This document shows, piece after piece, positions 36,210-44,856 of a DNA stretch of 64,000 nt. The stretch lies in contig NC_014010.1 of assembly GCF_000024465.1 (NCBI RefSeq), positions 992,001-1,056,000 of the forward strand, read 5' to 3'. Positions within the stretch are counted from its first letter, which is position 1, and every line of letters starts with the position of its first letter. A program made the translations under genes and the position numbers. Below the pieces are notes generated by a model, which made no database searches, was not told the DNA's origin, and saw nothing but the letters and a program-made list of their open reading frames with translations. Source of the DNA: Candidatus Puniceispirillum marinum IMCC1322. GTDB lineage: Bacteria > Pseudomonadota > Alphaproteobacteria > Puniceispirillales > Puniceispirillaceae.

Positions 36210-36935
36210 TTACTCATCTTTGATTTTATCAAATGATAGTAAATAATCATTCGGGTTTAAATATTCGGCTGGCGTTCCAAAATCGATAAACTCAGCGCCT
36301 GACTGATGCATCCCAAAGGAAAGACCACATTTATGGGCGTTCGATAATAGCACCCCTTCAATACTCTTCTCCTTCTCAAGGGTCTGATCTTGCAACCATC
36401 TCACAGCATTACCACCAAGATAAATGACACCGTTCGTCACATGCCCCTTTGTGTCATCTTTCCCCATATCATCTTTCTTAAAATCAAAGCCGCCAGCTTT
36501 AGTATCAGGGAAAATTTGCGTGGCTCTTCCTATTGATTGAAAAGATGTAGAGAAACAAACATCATAATTAGCATTCGCTTTGGGCAATAGTGCATCATAA
36601 TTGCTAAAAAGCGTATCGCCATTCATCACGCAAAAATCCCCGTCTAGACCGCAGGTGTGAAGTTGGACGGCGTGCGCAGTTCCTTTTTGAAACTGGTCTT
36701 GAACAAGCGTTATTTTTTCAAGTTTTGAGCCCGTAATTTCACCGCTCAAAATATCATTATAATATGGCTTACCATCTGCATGGGATATAATTACTTTAGC
36801 GCAATAATCAGACAGCTCATTGATAAGCGTACCTAAAATTGATGTGCCTTGAGCTTTTAAAAGGCATTTTGGGACATCATTATTCACACCCTGTAATCGG
36901 GAAGCTTTACCACCACATAAAATTAGCAAATACAT
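36210..36935 (-). CDS. hddC: Sugar-1-phosphate nucleotidyltransferase, probable heptose guanylyltransferase
   Basis: A 241-residue nucleotidyltransferase: N-terminal LILCGGKASRLQGVNNDVPK is the activated-nucleotide loop with the catalytic Lys, and CVMNGDTLFS binds metal. Size and sequence pattern fit HddC-like D-glycero-D-manno-heptose 1-phosphate guanylyltransferases. An HddA-like heptose kinase at 47715 supports this reading. It is separated from the main minus-strand run by a plus-strand glycosyltransferase gene, and is transcribed divergently from it. Confidence 0.78.
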   Translation of the reverse strand: MYLLILCGGKASRLQGVNNDVPKCLLKAQGTSILGTLINELSDYCAKVIISHADGKPYYNDILSGEITGSKLEKITLVQDQFQKGTAHAVQLHTCGLDGDFCVMNGDTLFSNYDALLPKANANYDVCFSTSFQSIGRATQIFPDTKAGGFDFKKDDMGKDDTKGHVTNGVIYLGGNAVRWLQDQTLEKEKSIEGVLLSNAHKCGLSFGMHQSGAEFIDFGTPAEYLNPNDYLLSFDKIKDE

Positions 36936-37077
36936 TATGGAATAGGAACCTTTAGCTTTACGACTTTAGTCTTTAAATCTAGAGTATCTATTAAGCGTAG
37001 AACAAAACCTAGGAGGATTTCAATATTTAGTGATTCTGTAGCCGCTTTGAATTAATCTCTTTTCTAGAAACCATATT

Positions 37078-38211
37078 ATGATTAATCAAGAAACCCACAA
37101 AATACACGTAATCCATTTGTTCAAATCCTATTTTCCTGAGACTTTTGGGGGGATTGAGAAGGTGATTGAATTGATATGTCGCCTTTTACGAAAGGACGGT
37201 GTTCAATCAGACATCCATGTTTTAAGCGACAACACAAAACAAAAATTGATAGAGGTGGATGGCACGCCTGTCACACGGTCGATAAGAATCGGCTATATTG
37301 CAACCACACCATTTTCACTTAATGCTTTTCGAGACTTTAGAGCGCTGAGAACGCCAAACTCCCTTATTCACATTCACTCTCCATACCCCCTTGGAGAAAT
37401 TCTGTTTCTCTTATTTGGCAGAAAAATGAAGTCAGTTGTAACCTACCATTCCGACATTGTTGGTTATGAATTTCTGTACTTCTTCTACAAACCATTACAA
37501 TATCTGTTTTTGAAAAAAGTAGATGTGATCGTTGCAACTTCCGAAAAATACAAAGAATCTAGCGCTGTCTTAAAAAAGTTTGCGCCAAAGGTAAAAGTTA
37601 TTCCGCTCGGCATTTCCGATGATTGGGACAAAGTGGCCGAAACCGAACTTGCGCCTAAAGTGACTGAGGTTCTGATGTCTGATTACATGCTGTTTTTAGG
37701 TGCGTTGCGAGGGTATAAAGGCTTAAAAGTACTTCTAGAGGCAGCAAAAAAGACAAAGAGCCAAATTATCATTGCAGGTGACGGCCCTTTAAAAGAAGAC
37801 CTTGAAAGAATAATTAAAACACAATCAATAAAGAACGTAACTCTGTTAGGCGCGGTTACAGAGCAAGAAAAAAATGCGCTACTATCAAACTGCTCTGCGT
37901 TAGTATTGCCTTCTACCATGCGTTCAGAAGCTTTTGGCATTGTATTGCTAGAAGCAAGTGCGCATTCAAAACCAATGATCTCCACAAAACTGGGAACAGG
38001 CACTGACCTCATTAACCAGCATATGGAAACCGGACTTGTTGTATCCAAAAAGTCAGCTAATGATTTAGCGAGCGCAATGAACTTCTTGATAGATAATCAA
38101 CATGTAAGATTAGAAATGGGTCAAAAAGCGCGTCTTTTGTTTGAACAAAAATACACCGCGAAAGTCATGAGCCAGCATTACTTAGACCTATATAAAGAGC
38201 TTCAGAATTAA
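37078..38211 (+). CDS. Glycosyltransferase family 4
   Basis: A 377-residue GT-B glycosyltransferase. The N-terminal domain holds the glycine-rich turn YFPETFGGIEKV (about 18). The C-terminal donor domain has LFLGALRGYKGLKVLLEAA and the ExE-type SEAFGIVLLEASAHSKP (about 280-296). It transfers a sugar from an NDP donor to a lipid-linked glycan on the cytosolic membrane face. It is the only plus-strand gene inside the locus, facing the flippase gene at 38266. Confidence 0.9.
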   Translation: MINQETHKIHVIHLFKSYFPETFGGIEKVIELICRLLRKDGVQSDIHVLSDNTKQKLIEVDGTPVTRSIRIGYIATTPFSLNAFRDFRALRTPNSLIHIHSPYPLGEILFLLFGRKMKSVVTYHSDIVGYEFLYFFYKPLQYLFLKKVDVIVATSEKYKESSAVLKKFAPKVKVIPLGISDDWDKVAETELAPKVTEVLMSDYMLFLGALRGYKGLKVLLEAAKKTKSQIIIAGDGPLKEDLERIIKTQSIKNVTLLGAVTEQEKNALLSNCSALVLPSTMRSEAFGIVLLEASAHSKPMISTKLGTGTDLINQHMETGLVVSKKSANDLASAMNFLIDNQHVRLEMGQKARLLFEQKYTAKVMSQHYLDLYKELQN

Positions 38212-38265
38212 GTTTGAAAAACACCCAATAGCCTATGATTTAACTTGTGCTCAAAAACACTTCAA

Positions 38266-39477
38266 TCAGCTTGGTTTTGAGGTAAATGGCTTTGTTAGGA
38301 TAATCGATATAATAAACAGCGCTAAAATGCCATATTCAACAATGACGCGTGAATATAGTGCGCCATATAACCCATAAGTCACTGTCAATGACAGGTTGGC
38401 CGCTAGGGAAATAACGCATCCCAATACCATGCAAATTAACAAGGTCTTGGTCTCCCCCATAAAGATCATTTTTTGAAAAATGAATATATTCAATGTGCTT
38501 GCTATTAGTACTAACGCTAGCTTTTCGTATAAAGCGCTAGAAAGAGCATATTCATCACCAAAAAAAGAGCTGATTAAGCTAGGCATCACTAATAAGCTCG
38601 CAAAATAGCCAAGCACGCCAAGCAACCCAACAAGCCCTAAAAAAGATAGTAAGCTTAAACGTCTGACAAACTCAAAGTGTAAATTACCTTTTAAGATATT
38701 GAAATAAATGACAGCGCACGGGAATATAACCGTGTGTTGTGCATCAATAATCCGCGTGGCGACGCCATATTGACCAATTTGAACGGGGTCTACTGATAGA
38801 AATGATAACATCAATACTTCTAGTTTTGTGTAGATTGAAATCATGAGTTCAAGTGTGAAAAAAGGCACTGTTGAGGACAATAACACTTTTTCAGCAGAGG
38901 TAATTTTTATGCCTAATTTTACATATGAATACCAAATCATTAAACAGGCGCTTATTGTCATGGCAAAGAAAATGAAGACAAGCCTATCGGAGAATTGCAA
39001 GACTGCCAGAATAACGCAAAACGATAAAAGCCTGTAAAAAAACTGTAGCCATGCCTCACTTCCTAATGCGCCAGTCCCCTTTAGGGCACTGAAAAATAAT
39101 TGTAGCGAGCTAATTGACGCGAACGCCATCAGCATCATAAAATAGTCTGCGAAAGAAAAAAGATGTCTTGGCAAAAAGAAAAAAATAAACAAAGCCAATA
39201 CCATTACAACAACAAATTGATAACAAAAATTCACCAATGCCCCAGTTAAAGGATCATGTGTTTTGTTATTATTTTTGTAGATAAATGTCTTCAAACCCAA
39301 GTCAAAGAAATGGGCAAAATATCCGCCATAGGTAAATAGAACAAGATAAATCCCAAATTTTGCGGGCCCTAATTCTTTTGCAATGATTAGACCAAGCGCA
39401 AAGGAAATAAATCCACAGACGATGAGGGACAGATATTGTAGAAATATTTTTGGAAAAATGTGACCCGAACGAGTCAT
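38266..39477 (-). CDS. wzx: Polysaccharide flippase (Wzx/MATE-like), copy 1
   Basis: A 403-residue protein with about 12 membrane helices. The N-terminus IFLQYLSLIVCGFISFALGL precedes IIAKELGPAKFGIYLVLFTY, the classic Wzx/RfbX opening. It moves undecaprenyl-linked repeat units across the inner membrane. ATG 39477 shares one base with the previous stop (TGATG). It is the last gene of the long minus-strand run. A second, unlike flippase lies at 55262. Confidence 0.85.
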   Translation of the reverse strand: MTRSGHIFPKIFLQYLSLIVCGFISFALGLIIAKELGPAKFGIYLVLFTYGGYFAHFFDLGLKTFIYKNNNKTHDPLTGALVNFCYQFVVVMVLALFIFFFLPRHLFSFADYFMMLMAFASISSLQLFFSALKGTGALGSEAWLQFFYRLLSFCVILAVLQFSDRLVFIFFAMTISACLMIWYSYVKLGIKITSAEKVLLSSTVPFFTLELMISIYTKLEVLMLSFLSVDPVQIGQYGVATRIIDAQHTVIFPCAVIYFNILKGNLHFEFVRRLSLLSFLGLVGLLGVLGYFASLLVMPSLISSFFGDEYALSSALYEKLALVLIASTLNIFIFQKMIFMGETKTLLICMVLGCVISLAANLSLTVTYGLYGALYSRVIVEYGILALFIISIILTKPFTSKPS

Positions 39478-40589
39478 CAAACCAACTTTTCATAAACGAA
39501 TGCTGTGCTAGCTTGCATTGCAGAAATTGAAAAATTCTTTACGTAGTCGCGCGCTTGTATCTTCATATCTCTGATGTTTTCCGACCCGTAAATTGCCTGC
39601 TTCAAAGCTTCAACAATCTCAGATGTTTGTTCAGGATTCACAAGATAAGCGTAATCTCTCGCAATCTCTTTATTTGCAGTGACATTAGATGTGATTACGG
39701 GGCAACATTGCGCAAATGCCTCTATGATAGGATAGCCAAACCCCTCAGCAAGGGTCGGGAAAACTAATGTTTTTGCGGCTCTATAAAAACACCTAAGAGC
39801 TTCATCAGAGGCGTCTTCTATATGAATGATATTCTCATTAGATGTGATTAAACCTCTTACGGAATTGCGCCAACCGCCTCCTCCAACAATGACGAGTTTG
39901 CAATATTTTTGTTCTGTTATACTTAGTCGATTATAGGCATCTATTATTCTTGCGTAATTTTTTCTAGGCTGAAATGTCCCTACGCAGAGAAAAAAATCAT
40001 TGTCAATTCGATAGCTTTTAAGCGTTTTTTGAACCTGCTTATCTGCAACCTCTTCAAACCAAAAATCATCTATACCATTATAGACAACTGAAACCATTTC
40101 TTCCTTGAACGGAAAATACTTAATAATTTGTTCCTTAGAATACTCAGAGACTGTAATCACATGGTCTAATGGTCTGATGCTACCTGCTAAAATTGGCTTG
40201 CCGAAATAATTAAACCTGCGCCGCATAAATTCAGGGTTGGCAAAGGGGAATACATCATGAATAGTGCCAATAATTGGTATCCCCAACCCCATAGGAGCCC
40301 GATGGTCTGGGCTATGAAACAGATCAAGATTTGTTGTATCAAAACGCAGCGGGTTAATCAGGCCATGGCTTAATTGGCTAACAAAAGAGCCTATCGAGTA
40401 TTTTGACGCCAAATGCAGCTCATTTTTTTGAGGCGTCCTTTTAGACCCAAAAAAGATTTTTTGAAACGCAATACCGCATTCCTTTGGCGTTGAAAGCAGA
40501 CCTTCGGTGTATTTTGTAATACCATCTCGCCTTGCATTATAAAGTGCGCTACAACCAAGTCCAACCGTTATGTTTCGATTATGAGCCAT
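39477..40589 (-). CDS. Glycosyltransferase family 4 (mannosyltransferase-like)
   Basis: A 370-residue GT-B enzyme. FHSPDHRAPMGLGIPIIGTI then HDVFPFANPEF, HVITVSEYSKEQIIKYF, FLCVGTFQPRKNYARIIDAY and FPTLAEGFGYPIIEAFAQ are the usual order for WbaZ/MtfB-like mannosyltransferases. It is coupled by TGATG to the flippase gene. Confidence 0.9.
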   Translation of the reverse strand: MAHNRNITVGLGCSALYNARRDGITKYTEGLLSTPKECGIAFQKIFFGSKRTPQKNELHLASKYSIGSFVSQLSHGLINPLRFDTTNLDLFHSPDHRAPMGLGIPIIGTIHDVFPFANPEFMRRRFNYFGKPILAGSIRPLDHVITVSEYSKEQIIKYFPFKEEMVSVVYNGIDDFWFEEVADKQVQKTLKSYRIDNDFFLCVGTFQPRKNYARIIDAYNRLSITEQKYCKLVIVGGGGWRNSVRGLITSNENIIHIEDASDEALRCFYRAAKTLVFPTLAEGFGYPIIEAFAQCCPVITSNVTANKEIARDYAYLVNPEQTSEIVEALKQAIYGSENIRDMKIQARDYVKNFSISAMQASTAFVYEKLV

Positions 40590-40642
40590 TTGATACTATA
40601 AAGTTCCTACAAAGACGCGGTGTAAGCATAGTATGATTATTA

Positions 40643-41683
40643 TTATTTATTTTCATCACTTATGTCGAACCAAGGACGTGTTTTTATAATAGCGTCTTCA
40701 AAAGTTGTATATTGCCTCAACCCCAGCTGTGACCCGGCCTTATCGGTATTTGGTAAATAGGATGTCGCTGTTGCGTTTTGACTCATGGTCGCTTTGACTA
40801 TCCTTGATTTACTTCCCAGTACCTCAACTACTTTTGATGCTAAATCACCTATCGCAATGGCTGAATTAGACCCCAAATTAATAACCGCACCATTTTCACT
40901 TCGCATAAAGATGACAAGAAGCCAAACGACAAAATCAGCACAATATAAGTACGACCTTTGAGTTAATTCATTACCTGATAATATGATATCTTCGTCAGCT
41001 AACGCATTTTGCATAAATTCACTTATAGCAAATTGTTTTGTACGCGGTATAAAAGCACCAACAAATGTGAAGCAACGGGCAACAGAACAACGAAACTGCC
41101 CACCAGCAGAAGCCACTAATAATGTCTCTTCACTGCTAATTTTCTGAGCCGTATAAGCGTTCAAGCTCGCCAGAGCATGATCTCTTGGCCCGTCAGTCTC
41201 TTTGCACCACACATCAGGCGCATTAGCGCCATAAACAGCACCACTGCTAAGATATACCACCCGACAATTAGGGTTAAGTTTGGCAATAGATATAATCGAT
41301 TGCGTGCCAATTGCTGCACAATTGAAGCTATCATCATCTGAAACAGCCTTTTGCACATCAGTTGCGCCATGGATGATAAGATCGAAAGACGTATCACTCT
41401 CCAAGGGAACGGCAAGGTCATGTTCTATTATCGTCACAAGCTGATTGTTTCGGCATTCAGGCATATTGGACAAAAATCGTGATTTGTCTCTTGTCACAAT
41501 CGAAATGTGATTATTGTCACCGTGAACGTCATTGGCCCATAAAAGATACGCTACAAGCCAGCTTCCAAGGAAGCCTGTCCCACCAGTGATCAAAATCCTT
41601 TTGTCTTTTATGACCACATCATGCGATGCCAGACAGCTCTTTATAAAGTCAAAATCTGTATCAATGCCATATTGCTCTTTCAT
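40643..41683 (-). CDS. NAD-dependent epimerase/reductase acting on a CDP-deoxysugar (candidate)
   Basis: A 346-residue extended SDR. The Rossmann loop ILITGGTGFLGSWLVAYLL begins near residue 31; the catalytic Ser is in VYLSSGAVYG and YxxxK is in NAYTAQK. ATG 41683 lies 4 bases after the rfbH stop; an upstream TTG is possible. Being directly downstream of rfbF-rfbG-rfbH, it is the natural candidate for the last reductase or epimerase of the CDP-3,6-dideoxyhexose branch (abequose/paratose synthase- or YerF-like). Sequence alone does not fix the product. Confidence 0.8.
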   Translation of the reverse strand: MKEQYGIDTDFDFIKSCLASHDVVIKDKRILITGGTGFLGSWLVAYLLWANDVHGDNNHISIVTRDKSRFLSNMPECRNNQLVTIIEHDLAVPLESDTSFDLIIHGATDVQKAVSDDDSFNCAAIGTQSIISIAKLNPNCRVVYLSSGAVYGANAPDVWCKETDGPRDHALASLNAYTAQKISSEETLLVASAGGQFRCSVARCFTFVGAFIPRTKQFAISEFMQNALADEDIILSGNELTQRSYLYCADFVVWLLVIFMRSENGAVINLGSNSAIAIGDLASKVVEVLGSKSRIVKATMSQNATATSYLPNTDKAGSQLGLRQYTTFEDAIIKTRPWFDISDENK

Positions 41684-41687
41684 GAAT

Positions 41688-43001
41688 TTACTTCTTAGCA
41701 AATTGTCTCAACTGCTCAGCAGAAAATTCCAACATCTCTTGTGTCAATGCAGGCTGGATGCCAACCCAAAATGTGTCTCTCATCACACGATCAGTCTGTT
41801 CCAAACTTCCTGCCACTCTAAATGTCTCATTCTTCATGTAAGGCTGCTTTGTGAGATTCCCAGAAAATAGCAAACGCGTTCCTATGTTCTTGCTATCTAA
41901 AAACTTTAGCAATTCAACCCTTGGCGTTGAATGTCCATCTCTTAAAGTTATAGGAAAGCCAAACCAAGATGGGTTTGAATTTGCTGTCGCACTAGGTAAA
42001 ATATAATGTTGTTCGAGATCTGATAAAGCAGAATGAAGAAATGCAAAATTCTCGCGGCGCTTTGCAATGAAGCTATCCACCTTTTCCAGCTGGGCTAGAC
42101 CACAAGCTGCCTGCATATCAGTTATCTTTAGGTTAAACCCTCTATGGCTATAGATATATTTATGGTCATAACCCTTCGGCAAGTCCCCAAGTTCCCAGCT
42201 AAATCGCTTGCCGCACGTATTATCACAGCCAGGTTTGCAATAACAATCGCGTCCCCAATCTCTATATGATTCAGCAATCATTTGAAGCTTTTTGCTATTG
42301 GTGAAGACAAGTCCGCCTTCACCCATCGTTATGTGGTGCGCAGGATAGAAACTTAAAGTTGCAATATCGCCAAAGGTTCCCACATTCTTGCCATTATATG
42401 TTGTGCCTAGCGCATCGCAGCAATCTTCAATGAGCCATAGGTCATATTTTTTACAAATCTTCACAATAGCGTCTAAGTCAAAGGGATTACCCAATGAGTG
42501 CGCCAAGAATATAGCCTTTGTTTTGCTCGTAATGGCATCTTCTACAAGAGCAGGATTGATGTTGTAATTTCCTAACACAACATCAACAAACACAGGTACA
42601 GCGCCCACCTGTAATATTGGGTTGACGGTCGTCGGAAAACCCGCAGCAACTGAGATGACTTCATCACCTGCTTTAATCGCACGTTCACCCAAACGTGGGC
42701 TTGTTAACGAAGAAAAGGCAACCAAATTAGCAGACGAGCCTGAATTTACGGTCAAAGCGAACTTTACGTTCATTTTCTCAGCAATTTTCTGCTCAAATTC
42801 ATCGTTGAATCTGCCAGTTGTTAACCAACCGTCAAGAGAGGCCTCTACCATATTAGAGATCTCTTTTTCATCTATCAGCTTTCCTGATGGCGGGATAGGC
42901 GTAACACTAGGAACAAATTTTTCTGCCTTGAACCTGATATCAGCGTATTTTTTTGTTAATTTAACAATCTCTTCTCTTAAGGCAATCTCTTCGTTAATCA
43001 T
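41688..43001 (-). CDS. rfbH: CDP-6-deoxy-4-hexulose 3-dehydrase (E1, RfbH)
   Basis: A 437-residue PMP/[2Fe-2S] enzyme removing the C3 hydroxyl from CDP-4-keto-6-deoxyglucose. Unlike other DegT aminotransferases, the PLP-Lys position is His (SFYPAHHITMGEGG, His223). The E1 iron-sulfur motif C-x57-C-x1-C-x7-C is present exactly as Cys195, Cys253, Cys255 and Cys263. N-terminal and C-terminal blocks are full length. Its partner reductase E3 is not encoded in this window. Confidence 0.95.
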   Translation of the reverse strand: MINEEIALREEIVKLTKKYADIRFKAEKFVPSVTPIPPSGKLIDEKEISNMVEASLDGWLTTGRFNDEFEQKIAEKMNVKFALTVNSGSSANLVAFSSLTSPRLGERAIKAGDEVISVAAGFPTTVNPILQVGAVPVFVDVVLGNYNINPALVEDAITSKTKAIFLAHSLGNPFDLDAIVKICKKYDLWLIEDCCDALGTTYNGKNVGTFGDIATLSFYPAHHITMGEGGLVFTNSKKLQMIAESYRDWGRDCYCKPGCDNTCGKRFSWELGDLPKGYDHKYIYSHRGFNLKITDMQAACGLAQLEKVDSFIAKRRENFAFLHSALSDLEQHYILPSATANSNPSWFGFPITLRDGHSTPRVELLKFLDSKNIGTRLLFSGNLTKQPYMKNETFRVAGSLEQTDRVMRDTFWVGIQPALTQEMLEFSAEQLRQFAKK

Positions 43002-43014
43002 CTTTATTTACTTT

Positions 43015-44082
43015 CTATTTTAAAGAATATTCGATTTGTGATTTACACATTTCTTCCAAGTTTTGGCCGTTATTTGCAGCAAGATGCCATTCCACCGTTA
43101 AGCGCACAATCTCTTCAAATGGTATGGATGTACTCCAACCTAATTCATTCTTCGACTTTGTGGAGTCAATCGACAGAAAATTAGATTCAAGCGCCCTCGA
43201 GGTTCCCTTTGACATATGACAGCTAAAATCAAGACGCGCCTTTAGGTGTTCAACTAATGTGCCAACAGAAGAATGCGCGTTATTGCTGGGTCCAAAATTC
43301 CAAGATTGGCTAAAATAACGAGGCTGATTATAAAGATTTTGTGCCAAAATAATATAGCCACGTAGCGGGTCTAAAACATGCTGCCAGGGACGAACCGCAT
43401 TTGGGTTTCTTATCTCAATCACTTTTTGACTATCAGCCGCAGATAGAATATCTGGGACAATTCTATCGCAAGATATATCACCACCCCCAAGAACGTTTCC
43501 AGCGCGCACATTGGCAATGCCAATGTGATCCGATTTATTGGCTGCTTCTACAAGATGCATATAGCAGCTTGAGACTAAATCAGCGCAGGCCTTGCTATTG
43601 CTATAAGGGTCTTTTCCCCCAAGCTTATCGCTCTCAGTAAATGATGTTTGTCTTTCATCATTTTCATAACATTTGTCAGAGGTCACATTAATCAGTGCAA
43701 TTTTTTTTGTGCTTTCACAAACAGCATTTAGCACATTTAGTGTGCCCATAATATTAGTATCGAACGTTGTAAGAGGGTCTTCATAAGATGCCAAAACCAG
43801 TGGTTGGGCAGCAAGATGGAATACAATATCAGGCTGAAACTCATTTATGACTTTTAGCAAGCTTTCACGGGAGCGAATATCACCATTTTCCTCGGCAATC
43901 TTACCCCTCGTCACATCTGTGTAAAAACGACTTTCAAGCAAGCCAGCTTGAGAGAACCCCAATAAATCAGCACCAAGTTGTTTTAACCAAAAAGATAACC
44001 ATGCCCCTTTGAAACCTGTATGCCCTGTAAGAAGGATTTTTTTGCCTTCCCAAAAATTTTTATCCACTACCAAACTTGCCAT
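43015..44082 (-). CDS. rfbG: CDP-glucose 4,6-dehydratase
   Basis: A 355-residue extended SDR making CDP-4-keto-6-deoxyglucose. Signature pieces are LLTGHTGFKGAWLSFWLKQL (16-35), VFHLAAQPLVLASYEDP, the catalytic region NVTSDKCYEN and YSNSK, and RPWQHVLDPLRGYI, all diagnostic of RfbG. It overlaps rfbF by 16 bases and precedes rfbH by 13 bases. Confidence 0.95.
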   Translation of the reverse strand: MASLVVDKNFWEGKKILLTGHTGFKGAWLSFWLKQLGADLLGFSQAGLLESRFYTDVTRGKIAEENGDIRSRESLLKVINEFQPDIVFHLAAQPLVLASYEDPLTTFDTNIMGTLNVLNAVCESTKKIALINVTSDKCYENDERQTSFTESDKLGGKDPYSNSKACADLVSSCYMHLVEAANKSDHIGIANVRAGNVLGGGDISCDRIVPDILSAADSQKVIEIRNPNAVRPWQHVLDPLRGYIILAQNLYNQPRYFSQSWNFGPSNNAHSSVGTLVEHLKARLDFSCHMSKGTSRALESNFLSIDSTKSKNELGWSTSIPFEEIVRLTVEWHLAANNGQNLEEMCKSQIEYSLK

Positions 44083-44837
44083 GGTGCTTGGCCTTCATTC
44101 CATAAAGCTTCTAAATATCTTTGTTCTCGAAGAGTATCCATCGGTTGCCAAAATCCATGATGCTTATAGGCAGATAACTCATTCTGGCTAGCCAGCTTTA
44201 CCAACGGCTCTTGTTCCCAAACAGTCGTATCATCTTCAATTAAATTAATAACATCTCTATGGAGCACAAAGAACCCACCACTGACAAAAGATGATGTATC
44301 TGGCTTTTCCACAAATTGTCTAACCCTATTAGCCTGAGCGATTTCTAGATTGCCAAACCGTGTTGGGGGTTGCACAGCTGTCACCGTAGCAAGCACCTTA
44401 TCTTCCATATGCTGTTTTATTAAATCTCTGATATTCACGTCACCTAGGCCATCGCCATACGTTAGCAGAAATCTCTCATCGCTTCCTAAATACGGCTCGA
44501 TACGCTTTATGCGCCCGCCTGTCATTGTGTTCAGACCAGTATCAATCACAGTCACTTTCCAATTTTCTGCCTGCGTATGCATCGTTTCGATTTTGCCATC
44601 TTTCAAGCTCACAACAAGGTCAGAATTATGGAGATGATAATTGAAAAAATATTCCTTGATTTGATAGGCTCTATATCCCGCACAAATTATGAACTCTTCA
44701 ACACCAAAGTTTGAAAAATATTTCATGATATGCCATAGGATAGGCTTTTGACCAATTTCAATCATCGGCTTTGGTTTGCTCTCACTTTCTTCGGAAATTC
44801 TTGTCCCAAAACCGCCAGCAAGTATTACTAATTTCAT
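44067..44837 (-). CDS. rfbF: Glucose-1-phosphate cytidylyltransferase
   Basis: A 256-residue nucleotidyltransferase making CDP-glucose from CTP and glucose 1-phosphate. MKLVILAGGFGTRISEESES then KPKPMIEIGQKPILWHIMKY is the RfbF signature; TYGDGLGDV carries the metal-binding Asp and EGQAPWQVW is the typical C-terminus. It begins the CDP-dideoxysugar gene trio. Confidence 0.95.
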   Translation of the reverse strand: MKLVILAGGFGTRISEESESKPKPMIEIGQKPILWHIMKYFSNFGVEEFIICAGYRAYQIKEYFFNYHLHNSDLVVSLKDGKIETMHTQAENWKVTVIDTGLNTMTGGRIKRIEPYLGSDERFLLTYGDGLGDVNIRDLIKQHMEDKVLATVTAVQPPTRFGNLEIAQANRVRQFVEKPDTSSFVSGGFFVLHRDVINLIEDDTTVWEQEPLVKLASQNELSAYKHHGFWQPMDTLREQRYLEALWNEGQAPWQVW

Positions 44838-44856
44838 GTTATAGCCCTAAGTTTAT

